64,000 nucleotides of DNA, taken from contig JAVBPR010000015.1 of the NCBI GenBank assembly GCA_031549485.1, forward strand, positions 62,001 through 126,000, read 5' to 3'. Position 1 is the first letter of the stretch; each line of letters starts with the position of its first letter. The translations under genes and the position numbers were made by a program. This document shows, in pieces, positions 24,810 through 33,921 of the stretch. The notes beneath the pieces were generated by a model, which was not told where the DNA came from, did no database searches, and worked only from the letters and a program-made list of their open reading frames with translations. This DNA is from JAVBPR01 sp031549485. Its GTDB lineage: Bacteria > Bacillota > Clostridia > Oscillospirales > Feifaniaceae.

Positions 24810-26460
24810 AAAAATAAAAAAAAGCATAGCGGGGCTCATAGCTTTTGCAACTTTGCTCGCTTTTTCGGCTTCCGCGCTTGACGATACGGTTTTACAAAGC
24901 AGCGCAAAAGAAGAGGTAATATACGCAAATCTCGACACCTCGGGAAAACTTGAAAAAATCTATGTTGTAAATAGTTTTGACCTTTCGGCAGCGGGCGAAA
25001 TTGTCGATTACGGCAATTACAGCGAACTGAAAAATCTCTCAAGCGAAAATAAAATCGAAAAAGCCGACGATAAAATTACGGCGAGCGCCGGAGCAGGCAG
25101 ATTTTTTTATCAGGGCGAGCTTGCGGGCGCAAGCCTGCCCTGGGACATTTCGGTCGACTATTATTTGAACGATGTTAAAGCGAGCGCCGAAGAAATCGCG
25201 GGGAAAAGCGGCAAGGCGGAAATAAAAATAAATATTATGAAAAATGCGGCCGCGGCCGGAGATTTTTTTGAAAATTACGCCATGCAGGCAAGTTTGAAGC
25301 TCGATCTTGAAAAATTCAAAAATATCGCGGCGGACGGCGCAACCGAAGCAAGCGCGGGAAAATTCAAACAGCTTAATTACACCGTTTTGCCGGGCAACGA
25401 AAAGAGCTTTTCGATAACGGCGGATGTCGAAGGGTTTGAGATAGAGGGAATCACCTTCGCGGGAATAAGCCTTAATTTCGGGATAGAAATGCCGGACACC
25501 GACGATATAATCGGCGACCTCGGAAAACTCGGCGACGGAATTGCCTCGATAGACAGCGGCGCCGGGAGTCTTGCAAGCGGCGTTTCGGAGTTGAAAACCG
25601 GCCTTGATAAGCTGAAAACCGGCGCGGCGGCGCTGGAGACCGGACTGGATGCTCTTTCTTCCCAGTCGGACGTTCTTGCAAGCGGTTCTTCGCAGTTTAA
25701 AAACGGGCTATCGCAGATAAATTCCGCGCTTCAAAATATCACCATGACCACCGACTCGCTCGACGCGCTTGTAAACGGCTCGGCGGAAATCAAAACCGGG
25801 ATTTCGCAGCTTGCCGACAGCTTTAGCGGAATAAATCAGCTTGTCGCCGCGCTGAAGGCAAACGAAGCGGTAATGGCGGCGGCGGGGCAGACGGTTGCCG
25901 CGCTTGAAGCGGGGCTCGGTCAAATGGAAGGCGGCGCATCGCTGCTAAAGAAAAATTACGCCGCATTTGACGCCGGGATCGCGCAAATCCCCGGAATGCT
26001 CAGCGGAATGGCAGAGAGCCTCACACAGCTAAAATCAGGGATAAACGCGCTTAATTCTTCATACTCCGAGCTTGACGGAGGAATTGCCGGATACATCGCG
26101 GGCGTTAAAGAAATAGCCAAGGGGTATTTCTCTCTTTATGACGGAATCGCCGCGGCGGCAAGCGGCGCAGGGGAGCTGAAATCCGGCGCGGATAAGTTCA
26201 AGGACGGAACGGGCGAGCTTGCTTCCAAAACAGGCGGAATGGAAGACGAATTCGAGGAGCAGATAGATAAATTCAAAGGAATTTTGCCGGACAAAGATTA
26301 TAAACCGGCTTCCTTCGTCTCCCCGAAAAACACCGAGATAAAATCGGTCCAGTTCGTTATCAAAACCGCGGAAATCAAAATGCCGGAAGCCGCGAAAGAG
26401 GAACCGGCGCCGGAGCCGAAAGAAACGTTCTGGCAAAAATTTCTTAATTTGTTTAGATAA
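24802..26460 (+). CDS. secreted LxxG-heptad-repeat partner of the MMPL exporter
   Basis: 552 residues. Signal peptide (KKSIAGLIAFATLLAFSASA), an N-terminal beta-rich domain at about 30-230, then a long helical region at about 245-490 built of x-x-x-Leu-x-x-Gly heptads (SGVSELKTGLDKLKTGAAAL and similar), a short acidic/proline tail and a final FWQKFLNLFR. These heptads form long coiled rods in the YhgE/Pip-like and MMPL-associated proteins of Gram-positive bacteria. No C-terminal membrane helix is evident. Overlap by eight bases with the MMPL gene indicates a stoichiometric complex, perhaps a wall-spanning scaffold for exported substrate. Confidence 0.82.
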   Translation: MRKKIKKSIAGLIAFATLLAFSASALDDTVLQSSAKEEVIYANLDTSGKLEKIYVVNSFDLSAAGEIVDYGNYSELKNLSSENKIEKADDKITASAGAGRFFYQGELAGASLPWDISVDYYLNDVKASAEEIAGKSGKAEIKINIMKNAAAAGDFFENYAMQASLKLDLEKFKNIAADGATEASAGKFKQLNYTVLPGNEKSFSITADVEGFEIEGITFAGISLNFGIEMPDTDDIIGDLGKLGDGIASIDSGAGSLASGVSELKTGLDKLKTGAAALETGLDALSSQSDVLASGSSQFKNGLSQINSALQNITMTTDSLDALVNGSAEIKTGISQLADSFSGINQLVAALKANEAVMAAAGQTVAALEAGLGQMEGGASLLKKNYAAFDAGIAQIPGMLSGMAESLTQLKSGINALNSSYSELDGGIAGYIAGVKEIAKGYFSLYDGIAAAASGAGELKSGADKFKDGTGELASKTGGMEDEFEEQIDKFKGILPDKDYKPASFVSPKNTEIKSVQFVIKTAEIKMPEAAKEEPAPEPKETFWQKFLNLFR

Positions 26461-26476
26461 TTTTTTGTTTATATAA

Positions 26477-26515
26477 AATAAAGGGGACGGCGAAATTTCG
26501 CCGTCCCCTTTATTA
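26477..26515. terminator. bidirectional rho-independent terminator
   Basis: AATAAAGGGGACGGCG, loop AAATTT, CGCCGTCCCCTTTATT between the convergent heptad-protein and FNT genes. Confidence 0.9.
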
Positions 26516-26522
26516 TTCAAAT

Positions 26523-27335
26523 TTATTTTTCTTTATATGCCCTTTGCATAAGAATTCCGAGCCCCGCGCCGCCGATGATATTTCCTATAGTTACCGGTAA
26601 CAAATTCTTTAAGAAGAAATTTCCCCAGGTAAGAAGCGAAGTGTCGATTCCGGCGGCTTTTGCAAGCTCCGCATATTTCGGAATGCTGTTTGCAAAAAGC
26701 CCAGCCGGGATAAAATACATATTCGCTATACAGTGCTCGAAACCGCAGATAACGAAAAACGCGACCGGGATATATGCGCCGGCGATTTTTCCGAAAGTGT
26801 CTTTTCCCGACATGCTGCAAATAACGCCGGCGCAGACGAGCAGGTTAGCGAAAATTCCGAGGACGATGCAGTTCCAAAAAGGAATAGAGCATTTTGCGGC
26901 GGCGAGTTTTATCGTGAAAACTGCAAGACCGCCTGCCGAATATTCAAGCTGGCCAAAATATGCGCAGGAAGCGGCGAGAATAATTCCGCCCAAAAAATTC
27001 CCGATATATACAATAATCCAGTTGCGGAACATGCCGAAAACAGAAGCCTGTTTTTCAAGCACCGAAATTGTGATAAGGCAGTTGCCCGTAAAAAGCTCCG
27101 CGCCGGTCAGAACAACCATTCCGAGACCGAATGGGAAGAGGAGGCCGGAAATAATCCGCGCCGCCGAAACGTTTGCTATGCTGTGCGCGGCGGTGTTTGT
27201 GACCGCGCTCCCCAGCGCGATAAAAAGCCCCGCAAGAATTGAGAGTATCAGCAGTTTGAAAAATCGCATTTCCGATTTTTTCTTCCCTGCCGTGGCATAA
27301 TTTGCGACGACTTCCGCAGGTGAAAACATATTCAT
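26523..27335 (-). CDS. formate/nitrite transporter (FNT) family channel
   Basis: 270 residues from the ATG at 27335, chosen for GGAGG five bases upstream and an N-terminus typical of the family (MNMFSPAEVVANYATAGKKK). Six TM helices. Family motifs: GLFIALGSA in the first helix, GAELFTGNC on the broken helix 2, a central GNFLGGI, and FVICGFEHCIANMYFIPAG with the conserved pore His region. FNT channels pass formate, nitrite or hydrosulfide; in an anaerobe formate or HS- is most likely. Monocistronic with a terminator shared with the MMPL operon. Confidence 0.92.
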   Translation of the reverse strand: MNMFSPAEVVANYATAGKKKSEMRFFKLLILSILAGLFIALGSAVTNTAAHSIANVSAARIISGLLFPFGLGMVVLTGAELFTGNCLITISVLEKQASVFGMFRNWIIVYIGNFLGGIILAASCAYFGQLEYSAGGLAVFTIKLAAAKCSIPFWNCIVLGIFANLLVCAGVICSMSGKDTFGKIAGAYIPVAFFVICGFEHCIANMYFIPAGLFANSIPKYAELAKAAGIDTSLLTWGNFFLKNLLPVTIGNIIGGAGLGILMQRAYKEK

Positions 27336-27614
27336 AGTTACCTCCAAAATTTTTCCGCTTCCCTTATCAAAAATTATAGCATAAGGTGAAAAAAGAGAAA
27401 AGCACGTTTTATTCCCCAGGGACATTTTTTGCGAAGCAAGGCTTTAAAAAAATGAAAGATTTTTAATTTAAAAGCCGGCCTCGCCTGCAAAATGAATTTC
27501 AAGAGTCCGCCGAAAATCGGCAGCGACTACAGGAAAACTCGTCGGCACTCGGCGAAAAACTGAAACACCCGCCGGAAAACTTTGCGCCGCCGCGAATAAA
27601 AATCTGCAAACGCC
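27336..27614. other. intergenic region with short GC-rich repeats
   Basis: The stretch between the FNT gene and the mgl operon terminator has no credible ORF. It contains short GC-rich fragments separated by A runs (for example GCCGCGAATAAAAA twice near 27588 and 27612), similar in style to the degenerate repeats after thiN. Nothing else recognised. Confidence 0.4.
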
Positions 27615-27659
27615 GCGAATAAAAAATCTCCCTTCCGGCAATTTGCCGGAAGGGAGATT
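27615..27659 (-). terminator. rho-independent terminator of the mgl operon
   Basis: On the minus strand: AATCTCCCTTCCGGC, loop, GCCGGAAGGGAGATT, then a T run (plus-strand A run 27615-27626), just after the last operon gene. Confidence 0.88.
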
Positions 27660-27663
27660 AAAA

Positions 27664-27891
27664 CTATTTTAAAACAATTCCCAAAACTACCGCCGCAACA
27701 AGGAGAACCGAAAAAACGGCGATGACGATATCCATCGTTTTGACCGATACTTTTATCCGCGAATAAAGATTGTCGCGAAAGCGGGGTTTTTCCTCCGCCT
27801 CTTTTTCGTCGAGCTCTTTCTCGCGCTTTTGAAGTTTTAGCTCAAGCTCTTTTAGCTCGCGCGCCTTTTGCTCAAGATCGTTGTTATCCAT
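27664..27891 (-). CDS. small coiled-coil single-TM protein in the mgl operon
   Basis: 75 residues from ATG 27891. The N-terminal half is highly charged coiled coil (LEQKARELKELELKLQKREK ...), followed by a basic linker and one C-terminal TM helix (MDIVIAVFSVLLVAAVVLGIV), so it is tail-anchored. It starts only a few bases after the mglC stop, using the overlapping AGGTG. I do not recognise the family. Position suggests it accompanies the transporter, perhaps as a membrane scaffold. Confidence 0.72.
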   Translation of the reverse strand: MDNNDLEQKARELKELELKLQKREKELDEKEAEEKPRFRDNLYSRIKVSVKTMDIVIAVFSVLLVAAVVLGIVLK

Positions 27892-27897
27892 ATGCAC

Positions 27898-28917
27898 CTA
27901 TTTCTTGCTTAAATATTTGCGAACGTCAATCGAAACCGCAAGGATTATGATAATACCTTTTATAATATATTGCAAATACGGATTGACGCCGAGGAAGTTT
28001 AGCGAATAGTTGATAACCTGGAGCAGCACAACGCCGATTACAACGCCGGGGATTGTGCCGACGCCGCCGGAGAACGAAACGCCGCCGATGACGCAGCCCG
28101 AAATAGCGTCAAGGTCGTAGTTAAGACCTGTTCCGGTATTGACCGACTGGATTCTGCCCGCCTCAAGGAAAGCGGCGATACCGTAAAGAACGCCGGCTAC
28201 AAGATAAACGCCCATTATGTTTTTGGTGATATTAACTCCCGAAACCGCGGCGGCCTCTTTATTTCCGCCTATTGCAAACATGTTTTTGCCGAGCGCGGTT
28301 TTATTCCAGACAACCCACATGATGATTGCGGCGGCGACAAAATATAAAATAAGGTAGGGGAGTTTAAAATTCCCGATTGTGAATCCACCGTTTACAAGAT
28401 TTAAAAACCGCTTGTCAAACGAGGAAAGCGCCTGCGCGCCGCCCTTTTGGCTGTCAATGTAAATACAGGTGAAACCGAAAGCGATAAGCTGGGTTCCGAG
28501 CGAAACGATAAACGCGTGAAGATGGAGTTTCGCGATTCCGAAGCCGTTGAGCGCGCAGAACAAGACCGCTATTGCAATGCTTAAAAGAAGCGGAAGAATG
28601 AGGGGAAGCGCCGGAAGATTCGGAAACATTCTCGAAGCGTAGTCGACCGATTGAACAAGCGAAGCGGTAACGGCCGCGCAGGTGCCGAGAATGCGTCCGG
28701 CCGAAAGGTCGGTTCCGGCGAGAACAATCATTCCGGCAACGCCGAGGGCGAGAATGCCGCGCGTCGATGCCTGGGTGAGTATGTTGATAAAGTTGCTGAC
28801 CGAAAGGAATTTCGGCTGGATTATAATGACCGCGATAATCATCATCCCGAGGATGATATAAAGCGCATAATTCAGAAGAAAATCGCCGGTTTTTTTACCG
28901 AAAAGTGTTTTTCCCAT
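27898..28917 (-). CDS. mglC: galactose/methylgalactoside-type ABC permease
   Basis: 339 residues of the ribose/galactose permease family (AraH/RbsC/MglC type), about ten TM helices. Signature stretch GILALGVAGMIVLAGTDLSAGRILGTCAAV near residues 53-82, and a later GNKEAAAVSGVNI followed by SGCVIGGVSFSGGVGTIPG. It forms the homodimeric membrane channel for the MglA ATPase and MglB binding protein. 17 bases separate it from mglA upstream. Confidence 0.92.
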   Translation of the reverse strand: MGKTLFGKKTGDFLLNYALYIILGMMIIAVIIIQPKFLSVSNFINILTQASTRGILALGVAGMIVLAGTDLSAGRILGTCAAVTASLVQSVDYASRMFPNLPALPLILPLLLSIAIAVLFCALNGFGIAKLHLHAFIVSLGTQLIAFGFTCIYIDSQKGGAQALSSFDKRFLNLVNGGFTIGNFKLPYLILYFVAAAIIMWVVWNKTALGKNMFAIGGNKEAAAVSGVNITKNIMGVYLVAGVLYGIAAFLEAGRIQSVNTGTGLNYDLDAISGCVIGGVSFSGGVGTIPGVVIGVVLLQVINYSLNFLGVNPYLQYIIKGIIIILAVSIDVRKYLSKK

Positions 28918-28934
28918 ATTCCGTCTCCCTTAAC

Positions 28935-30443
28935 TTAAACATATTGTGCGGCAAGCCGCATGATTTCTTCCTGAACATTTTCCGGCCGGTTTTCGCGCAT
29001 ATCGACGATTCCGGCGGCGCGGCCGTTGCTCATAACAAGGATTCTGTCGCAAATGCCGATAAGTTCGGGCATTTCGGAGGATACCATTACAACCCCTTTG
29101 CCCTTTGTTGCAAGCTCGATTATAAGCTGGTAAATCTCGTATTTCGCGCCGACGTCGATACCTCTTGTGGGTTCGTCGAGAAGCAAAACCTCGGGATTTG
29201 TGAGAAGCCACCGCCCGATGATAACCTTTTGCTGATTTCCGCCTGAAAGATTTTTGATGTGGGTTTTTTGGGTGGGGGTTTTGACTTTCATGCTGCTTAT
29301 AACCCAGCCGGTGTCTTTTTTCATCTTCCCGTCCGAGAGAAGCCCGGCGCGGTTATATTTTTTCAAATTCGCGATAACCGAATTAAATATTATGCTTTGA
29401 AGAGGGAAGATTCCGGTCGCGCGACGCTCTTCGGTCAAAAGCGCAAACCCGTTTTTTATCGCCCGCTTTGAGCTTGAATTTACTACTTTATTATTGTGCA
29501 GCTTGATTTCGCCGCTGTCTTTATGGGCGATACCGAATATAGTTTCGAGAAGCTCGGTCCGCCTTGAGCCTACAAGCCCGGCAACGCCGAGAATCTCGCC
29601 GCGCCTGAGTGTAAAGGAAACGTCTTTACAGGTCGGCATATATTTGCCGGTTAGCCCTGAAACTTCCATAAGCGTTTCACCTGGTTTGTTGCTGTTTTCG
29701 GGGAACCGCTCGGTCAAATCGCGGCCGACCATGAGCTTGATAATCTTATCGGTGGTGAGATCGGCGGCCGCTTCGGTCGCTATCCATTTTCCGTCGCGCA
29801 TGACGGTGACCTCATCCGAAATACGCAAAATTTCCTCGAGCTTGTGCGAGATATAGATTATGCCGACGCCGCGTTCGCGAAGGCGGTTGATGATTTTAAA
29901 AAGAAGGTTTACCTCTTCTTCGGTAAGCGAAGAAGTCGGCTCGTCAAGAACGAGGATTTTCGCATTATACGAAGCCGCCTTGGCGATTTCGACCATCTGC
30001 CGTTTCGAAACCGACAGCTTGCCGATGATTTCTTTAGGATCAACCGAAATGCCGAGATCGTCGAATATTTCTTTTGTTTTGGAATACATCTTCGCATGGT
30101 CGATAAATCCCGCTTTTTTCGGGAAGCGGCCAAGCCAAACATTTTCCATAACATTGCGGCGAAGCACCTGATTCAGCTCCTGGTGAACCATGGCGACGCC
30201 GCCCTCAAGAGCCTGTTTCGGGTTATCAAAATTCTTTGTTTCGCCGCTGATTTTTATATCGCCCGCGTCCTTTTTATAAACCCCGAAAAGGCATTTCATA
30301 AGCGTGCTTTTGCCTGCGCCGTTTTCGCCGAGAAGCGAATGAACCGAGCCGGGTTTTAAAATGAGCCTTGCCTTGTCAAGCGCTTTTACGCCGGGAAAAT
30401 CCTTTTCGATATCTAACATCGAAAGCAGCGCTGCTTGCTCCAT
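28935..30443 (-). CDS. mglA: galactose/methylgalactoside-type ABC ATPase, double cassette
   Basis: 502 residues from ATG 30443 behind GGTGGTGA. Two fused ABC domains: the first with Walker [10 protein letters not shown], signature LSVSKRQ, Walker B ILVLDEPT; the second with a degenerate nucleotide site ([11 protein letters not shown] in place of Walker A) and signature LSGGNQQK, Walker [18 protein letters not shown]. This asymmetry is normal for sugar ATPases of the MglA/RbsA/XylG class. It energises uptake through MglC. Confidence 0.94.
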   Translation of the reverse strand: MEQAALLSMLDIEKDFPGVKALDKARLILKPGSVHSLLGENGAGKSTLMKCLFGVYKKDAGDIKISGETKNFDNPKQALEGGVAMVHQELNQVLRRNVMENVWLGRFPKKAGFIDHAKMYSKTKEIFDDLGISVDPKEIIGKLSVSKRQMVEIAKAASYNAKILVLDEPTSSLTEEEVNLLFKIINRLRERGVGIIYISHKLEEILRISDEVTVMRDGKWIATEAAADLTTDKIIKLMVGRDLTERFPENSNKPGETLMEVSGLTGKYMPTCKDVSFTLRRGEILGVAGLVGSRRTELLETIFGIAHKDSGEIKLHNNKVVNSSSKRAIKNGFALLTEERRATGIFPLQSIIFNSVIANLKKYNRAGLLSDGKMKKDTGWVISSMKVKTPTQKTHIKNLSGGNQQKVIIGRWLLTNPEVLLLDEPTRGIDVGAKYEIYQLIIELATKGKGVVMVSSEMPELIGICDRILVMSNGRAAGIVDMRENRPENVQEEIMRLAAQYV

Positions 30444-30517
30444 TAAATCACCACCAATTTTTATTTGCATATTGCTTTGCTCTTTATCTTAGGATGAACA
30501 AAAAACAAAGGAATATG

Positions 30518-30549
30518 GGGAAAGGGCGTAAAATTTTACGCCCTTTCCC
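30518..30549 (-). repeat. perfect 16-bp intercistronic palindrome between mglB and mglA
   Basis: Arms GGGAAAGGGCGTAAAA and its exact complement without a loop spacer, with no T run on the minus strand. Hairpins at this spot commonly protect the binding-protein message from 3' decay or attenuate the downstream genes, giving excess MglB. Confidence 0.75.
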
Positions 30550-30575
30550 GGTTTGGGCCATTGCCCTAATTTTTA

Positions 30576-31622
30576 TTATTTCTCAACTTTAGCGTACGGG
30601 ATACGAACCGAAACGCCGTCATCAGCGAGTTTATACTCTGTTCCGTCGAGGAACGGGAATGCAACGCCTTTGCCTGCGTTCAATGCGATAGCAACGATAG
30701 CTTTACCCATTGCGTCGCCATCCTGTTTAACTGTTGCTGCCATTTTGCCGGCTGTGATAGCTGCCATGCCTGCGTCTGTAGCGTCAACACCGATAACCGG
30801 GATGAATTTCGCGCCTGCTGCGCCTGTGTTGTATCCGATGGAGTTCAAAGCAGCGATAACGCCGAGAGCCATATCATCATTGTTGCAGAAGACGGCTTCG
30901 ATATCGCTGTGAGCTGCGAGGATAGCTTCCATCTGAGACTGAGCTTGGTCGGTCATCCAGTTTGCAACCTGCGGCTGTCCGATAACGTCAACCATTTTGA
31001 GGCCGCGCGCTGTAGCCTGATCAACAGAGAATTTAGTTCTTGCTTCTGCTTCGGGGTTGCCCGGCTCGCCTTTAAATACGACGTACTGAACCTGACCGTC
31101 TTTATTAAGGTCATATTCCGGATGAGCTGCCCACATATCGGCAAGAAGGTCGCCCTGCATAACGCCGGCTTCGGAAGCTGTTGTTCCGATGAAGATACCG
31201 CCGCAAGATGTCATAACATTTTTGGCCGGCTCGCGGTTGAAGAAAACAACCGGGATGTTAGCGGCTTTGGCTTTGTCTGCAAGTCCCTGAGCAGAGCCTG
31301 CGTCAACAGCGTTGATAACAAGAACGCCGACTTTTTTCTGAATAAGTACATCGAGCTGGTCGTTCTGTTTTGCCTGGTCGCCCTGGGCATCCTGCATGTC
31401 AAGAACTACCATAGTTGCTTCTTTAGCATATTTGTCAATCGCGGCGCGAACTGTCGAGATATAAGTATCGTCGTACTTATAAATGAGGACGCCGAAAGTG
31501 ACCTGCTGCGGGCCGGGACCTACGGGAGGTACGACCGGATCTCCTGCCGGCGCACAAGCCGCAAGGGCCGCTACCATGATAAGTGCGAGGCATAGCGCTA
31601 AAATTTTGCCAAATTTTTTCAT
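30576..31622 (-). CDS. mglB: galactose/glucose-binding lipoprotein of the mgl system
   Basis: 348 residues from the ATG at 31622 (GGAGAG upstream). Lipoprotein signal MKKFGKILALCLALIMVAAL-AAC with lipidated Cys. Periplasmic-binding-protein type 1 fold with the MglB-style first strand VLIYKYDDTYISTVR, VINAVDAGSAQ, VVFFNREP, CNNDDMALGVIAALNS and VIGVDAT. These ligand-site residues (Asp in YDD, Asn/Arg in NREP, Asn/Asp in NNDD, Asp in GVDAT) match galactose/glucose binders, making galactose or glucose uptake the best guess. First gene of the minus-strand operon mglB-mglA-mglC. Confidence 0.92.
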   Translation of the reverse strand: MKKFGKILALCLALIMVAALAACAPAGDPVVPPVGPGPQQVTFGVLIYKYDDTYISTVRAAIDKYAKEATMVVLDMQDAQGDQAKQNDQLDVLIQKKVGVLVINAVDAGSAQGLADKAKAANIPVVFFNREPAKNVMTSCGGIFIGTTASEAGVMQGDLLADMWAAHPEYDLNKDGQVQYVVFKGEPGNPEAEARTKFSVDQATARGLKMVDVIGQPQVANWMTDQAQSQMEAILAAHSDIEAVFCNNDDMALGVIAALNSIGYNTGAAGAKFIPVIGVDATDAGMAAITAGKMAATVKQDGDAMGKAIVAIALNAGKGVAFPFLDGTEYKLADDGVSVRIPYAKVEK

Positions 31623-31760
31623 ACATTCTCTCCTATATATGTTTTTTGAAGGGCAACCGCCCAACTATACAATAATAAATATAGAACACGCGAGAATAAA
31701 AAAGAATTTTGCGAAATATGCTATTAAATTTTTGCCTTGTAAATGCAAGGACGGCAAACA

Positions 31761-31774
31761 TGTAAATGTTTCCA
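31761..31774 (-). promoter_or_regulatory. possible CcpA cre site upstream of mglB
   Basis: TGTAAATGTTTCCA (plus strand; TGGAAACATTTACA on the minus strand) has the length and symmetry of a catabolite-responsive element with about two mismatches to consensus. It is 139 bases before the mglB start. Catabolite control of a sugar operon would be expected, but the match is weak. Confidence 0.3.
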
Positions 31775-31887
31775 GTTATTAATATGATTTTACATTAATG
31801 GAAAAATTTATGCTATATCAGATTAAAAAAAGACATCGTATATTAAAAAATGACATGTTGCAGAAAAATCAAAAAAACCGGGGAAAC

Positions 31888-31915
31888 TTGACAAAATCCG
31901 GTTCTTTGTTATAAT
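31888..31915 (+). promoter_or_regulatory. strong promoter of the M23 hydrolase gene
   Basis: Perfect TTGACA (31888-31893), 16-base spacer, perfect TATAAT (31910-31915), 41 bases before the ATG. Together with the mglB upstream region it fills the 334-base gap 31623-31956, in which I see no gene. Confidence 0.8.
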
Positions 31916-31956
31916 AAAACAATCATCTTCGGGCAGGGCCGAAAGGAGTGAAGCTG

Positions 31957-33699
31957 ATGCAGGAAAAACGTCCGCTTAGGACAAATCGCAAAAAAAGCAC
32001 TCGGCTTAACTTAAAAGGGATCTTAAATCGAATAGTCGATATTATATATTTAATCGGTAATGCGACGATAAATCTTTTGATGCTTCCGTTTGAAAGCGGA
32101 GCTTCAAGGGGTTTCTTTTCGCATGTTTTTTTAGGTATAAAGAAAGCCTTTTCGGCAATCGGAAAAGCGCTTGGTTTCGCGGGAAAGAGCATTTGGAAGT
32201 TCTTTAAAAAATGCGCGGGCGGAATCAAGGTTTTCTTCGGTGACAAGGAAAAACGTTTACAGTGGCTGTTCGCTTTGCGTGTAAAGCTAATTTGCTTGCT
32301 GTCGGGATATAAGCGCGAGAACCTCTCGTTTCCGCTGACCGAAAAGGTCAAAACAAGTCTTGTGCGCCGCGCGGTCGGCAGAAGCATTAATTTTATCGCC
32401 CCGCTTATAGCGATTATCGGGCTTGTGACGATTATAAGCGCTTCGCGAAATTATAAAATGGGCGTTAAGGTCGAGCTTGAAGGACAGGAAGTCGGAGTTC
32501 TCGCAAGTGAGAGCGATTTTGAAAGATTAAAGACCGATGTTTCGGAGTTTATTTCTAAAATTACCGGAACCGAATATTCGGTTGAGGCGGTTCCGACCTT
32601 TAGCTCCGCAGTATATTCGACAAATTCGGGTGACGCAAGCAGGATAAGGGACGCGCTTCTCGGTAGCGCTACCGACGTTATTGTCAATTCTTCGGGAATA
32701 TCGGTAGACGGCGAAATTATTGCGGTAAATGACGATATCGAGGGGCTAAACGATATACTAAATAAAAAACTTGAGGCGGAAATGCCGCAAGACGGGGAAA
32801 ATTCGCGAACCGAATTTATCGAAAAGGTCAGCGTTGTCAGCGGCTTTATGCCGAAAAATAAAGAGGCGGGGCTTCCGGAAATCAAGGAGCTTGCGAACTC
32901 GGTAAAAAATCAGGATATGTTTTATACCGTAAAAGACGACGATACAATGGGCAAAATAGCGGTTGCGGTCGGAATGAAATATAAAGACCTCATGGCGCTC
33001 AATCCCGACGTTGTGCCGACAAAACTCCGCCCCGGGCAACAGGTTAAAATCCGCGCGTCAATGCCGCTTATCAGCGTAAAAGTCATTACAACAATCACAT
33101 ATGAAGAGGAAATAGCATATAAAACGGTCAAGGTAGAAACCGATTCGCTTTACAAAAACCAGACAAAGACGATCACCCCGGGCGCAAAAGGCGTCGCCGA
33201 GGTGACGGCCGAAGTAACGTTCATAAACGGTGTGGAAACAAGCCGGACCGAGCTTAGCAAAACGGTCAAAAAAGAGCCTGTTTCGCTTGAGATGTATGTC
33301 GGAACAAAAGCGCTTCCGACAACGGCGGCAACGGGTAGTTTCAGGCGGCCTGTCGCAAGCGGATACATTATTTCATCCGATTACGGAGCGCGAAGGGGAA
33401 CTCATACCGGAGTCGATTTTGCCTGCAACAGGGGAACGCCGATTATGGCGGCGGACGGCGGAACGGTCGTGCAAGCCAGCTGGAACGGCGGCTACGGACT
33501 AAGCATTGTTATCGATCACGGCAACGGAATAAAAACGCGCTATGCCCACTGTTCGGCGATATATGTTTCGTCGGGGCAAAAGGTCGCGAAAGGGCAAACG
33601 ATCGCCGCGGTCGGCAGCACCGGAAACTCGACCGGCCCGCACCTCCATTTTGAGGTTATCGTAAACGGCAGTTTCAGAAATCCTTGGAATTATATTTAA
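31957..33699 (+). CDS. membrane-anchored M23 peptidase with LysM and G5 domains
   Basis: 580 residues from ATG 31957 (AAGGAG eight bases upstream). A long basic cytoplasmic N-terminus (about 1-140, with hydrophobic patches), one TM helix (FIAPLIAIIGLVTIIS), a linker domain, a LysM-like motif at about 320-370 (FYTVKDDDTMGKIA ... KLRPGQQVKI), a G5 domain at about 375-450 (TTITYEEEIAYKTVKVETDS), and a C-terminal M23 endopeptidase with HTGVDFAC (metal His and Asp), YAHCSAI and HLHFEV (metal His). It should cut peptidoglycan cross-links outside the membrane. It directly precedes walR, whose orthologues control such hydrolases. Confidence 0.93.
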   Translation: MQEKRPLRTNRKKSTRLNLKGILNRIVDIIYLIGNATINLLMLPFESGASRGFFSHVFLGIKKAFSAIGKALGFAGKSIWKFFKKCAGGIKVFFGDKEKRLQWLFALRVKLICLLSGYKRENLSFPLTEKVKTSLVRRAVGRSINFIAPLIAIIGLVTIISASRNYKMGVKVELEGQEVGVLASESDFERLKTDVSEFISKITGTEYSVEAVPTFSSAVYSTNSGDASRIRDALLGSATDVIVNSSGISVDGEIIAVNDDIEGLNDILNKKLEAEMPQDGENSRTEFIEKVSVVSGFMPKNKEAGLPEIKELANSVKNQDMFYTVKDDDTMGKIAVAVGMKYKDLMALNPDVVPTKLRPGQQVKIRASMPLISVKVITTITYEEEIAYKTVKVETDSLYKNQTKTITPGAKGVAEVTAEVTFINGVETSRTELSKTVKKEPVSLEMYVGTKALPTTAATGSFRRPVASGYIISSDYGARRGTHTGVDFACNRGTPIMAADGGTVVQASWNGGYGLSIVIDHGNGIKTRYAHCSAIYVSSGQKVAKGQTIAAVGSTGNSTGPHLHFEVIVNGSFRNPWNYI

Positions 33700-33704
33700 A
33701 AATA

Positions 33705-33732
33705 AAACCTCCGCTTTCTGCGGAGGTTTTTT
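33705..33732 (+). terminator. rho-independent terminator of the M23 gene
   Basis: AAAACCTCCGC, loop TTTCT, GCGGAGGTTTTTT. Confidence 0.88.
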
Positions 33733-33863
33733 GTATGTTTAGTGCGCGCGGCCGGGGTGCGCGCGGGGATACTCCGAGAAAGCGCGGCGCGGCAGGCTCA
33801 AACCGGCAACGGCATACCAAGCGGATAAGCGCCCGGGCGGAATATAAGCGATTATAATAATCA

Positions 33864-33892
33864 TTGATATAGAAAAATATTAATTGTATAAT
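33864..33892 (+). promoter_or_regulatory. promoter of the walRK operon
   Basis: TTGATA (33864-33869), 17-base spacer, TATAAT (33887-33892), 30 bases before the walR ATG. Upstream, 33740-33840 is an unusually GC-rich block (repeated GTGCGCGCGG) with no ORF. Confidence 0.75.
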
Positions 33893-33921
33893 AACTTTAA
33901 AAGAAATGTACAGGAGAAGTT

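Noticed and set aside
31700..31950. WalR box (TGTWAH-N5-TGTWAH) upstream of the M23 hydrolase
   Set aside because: TGTAAA-like half-sites exist at 31736 and 31761 but the spacing does not fit the consensus.
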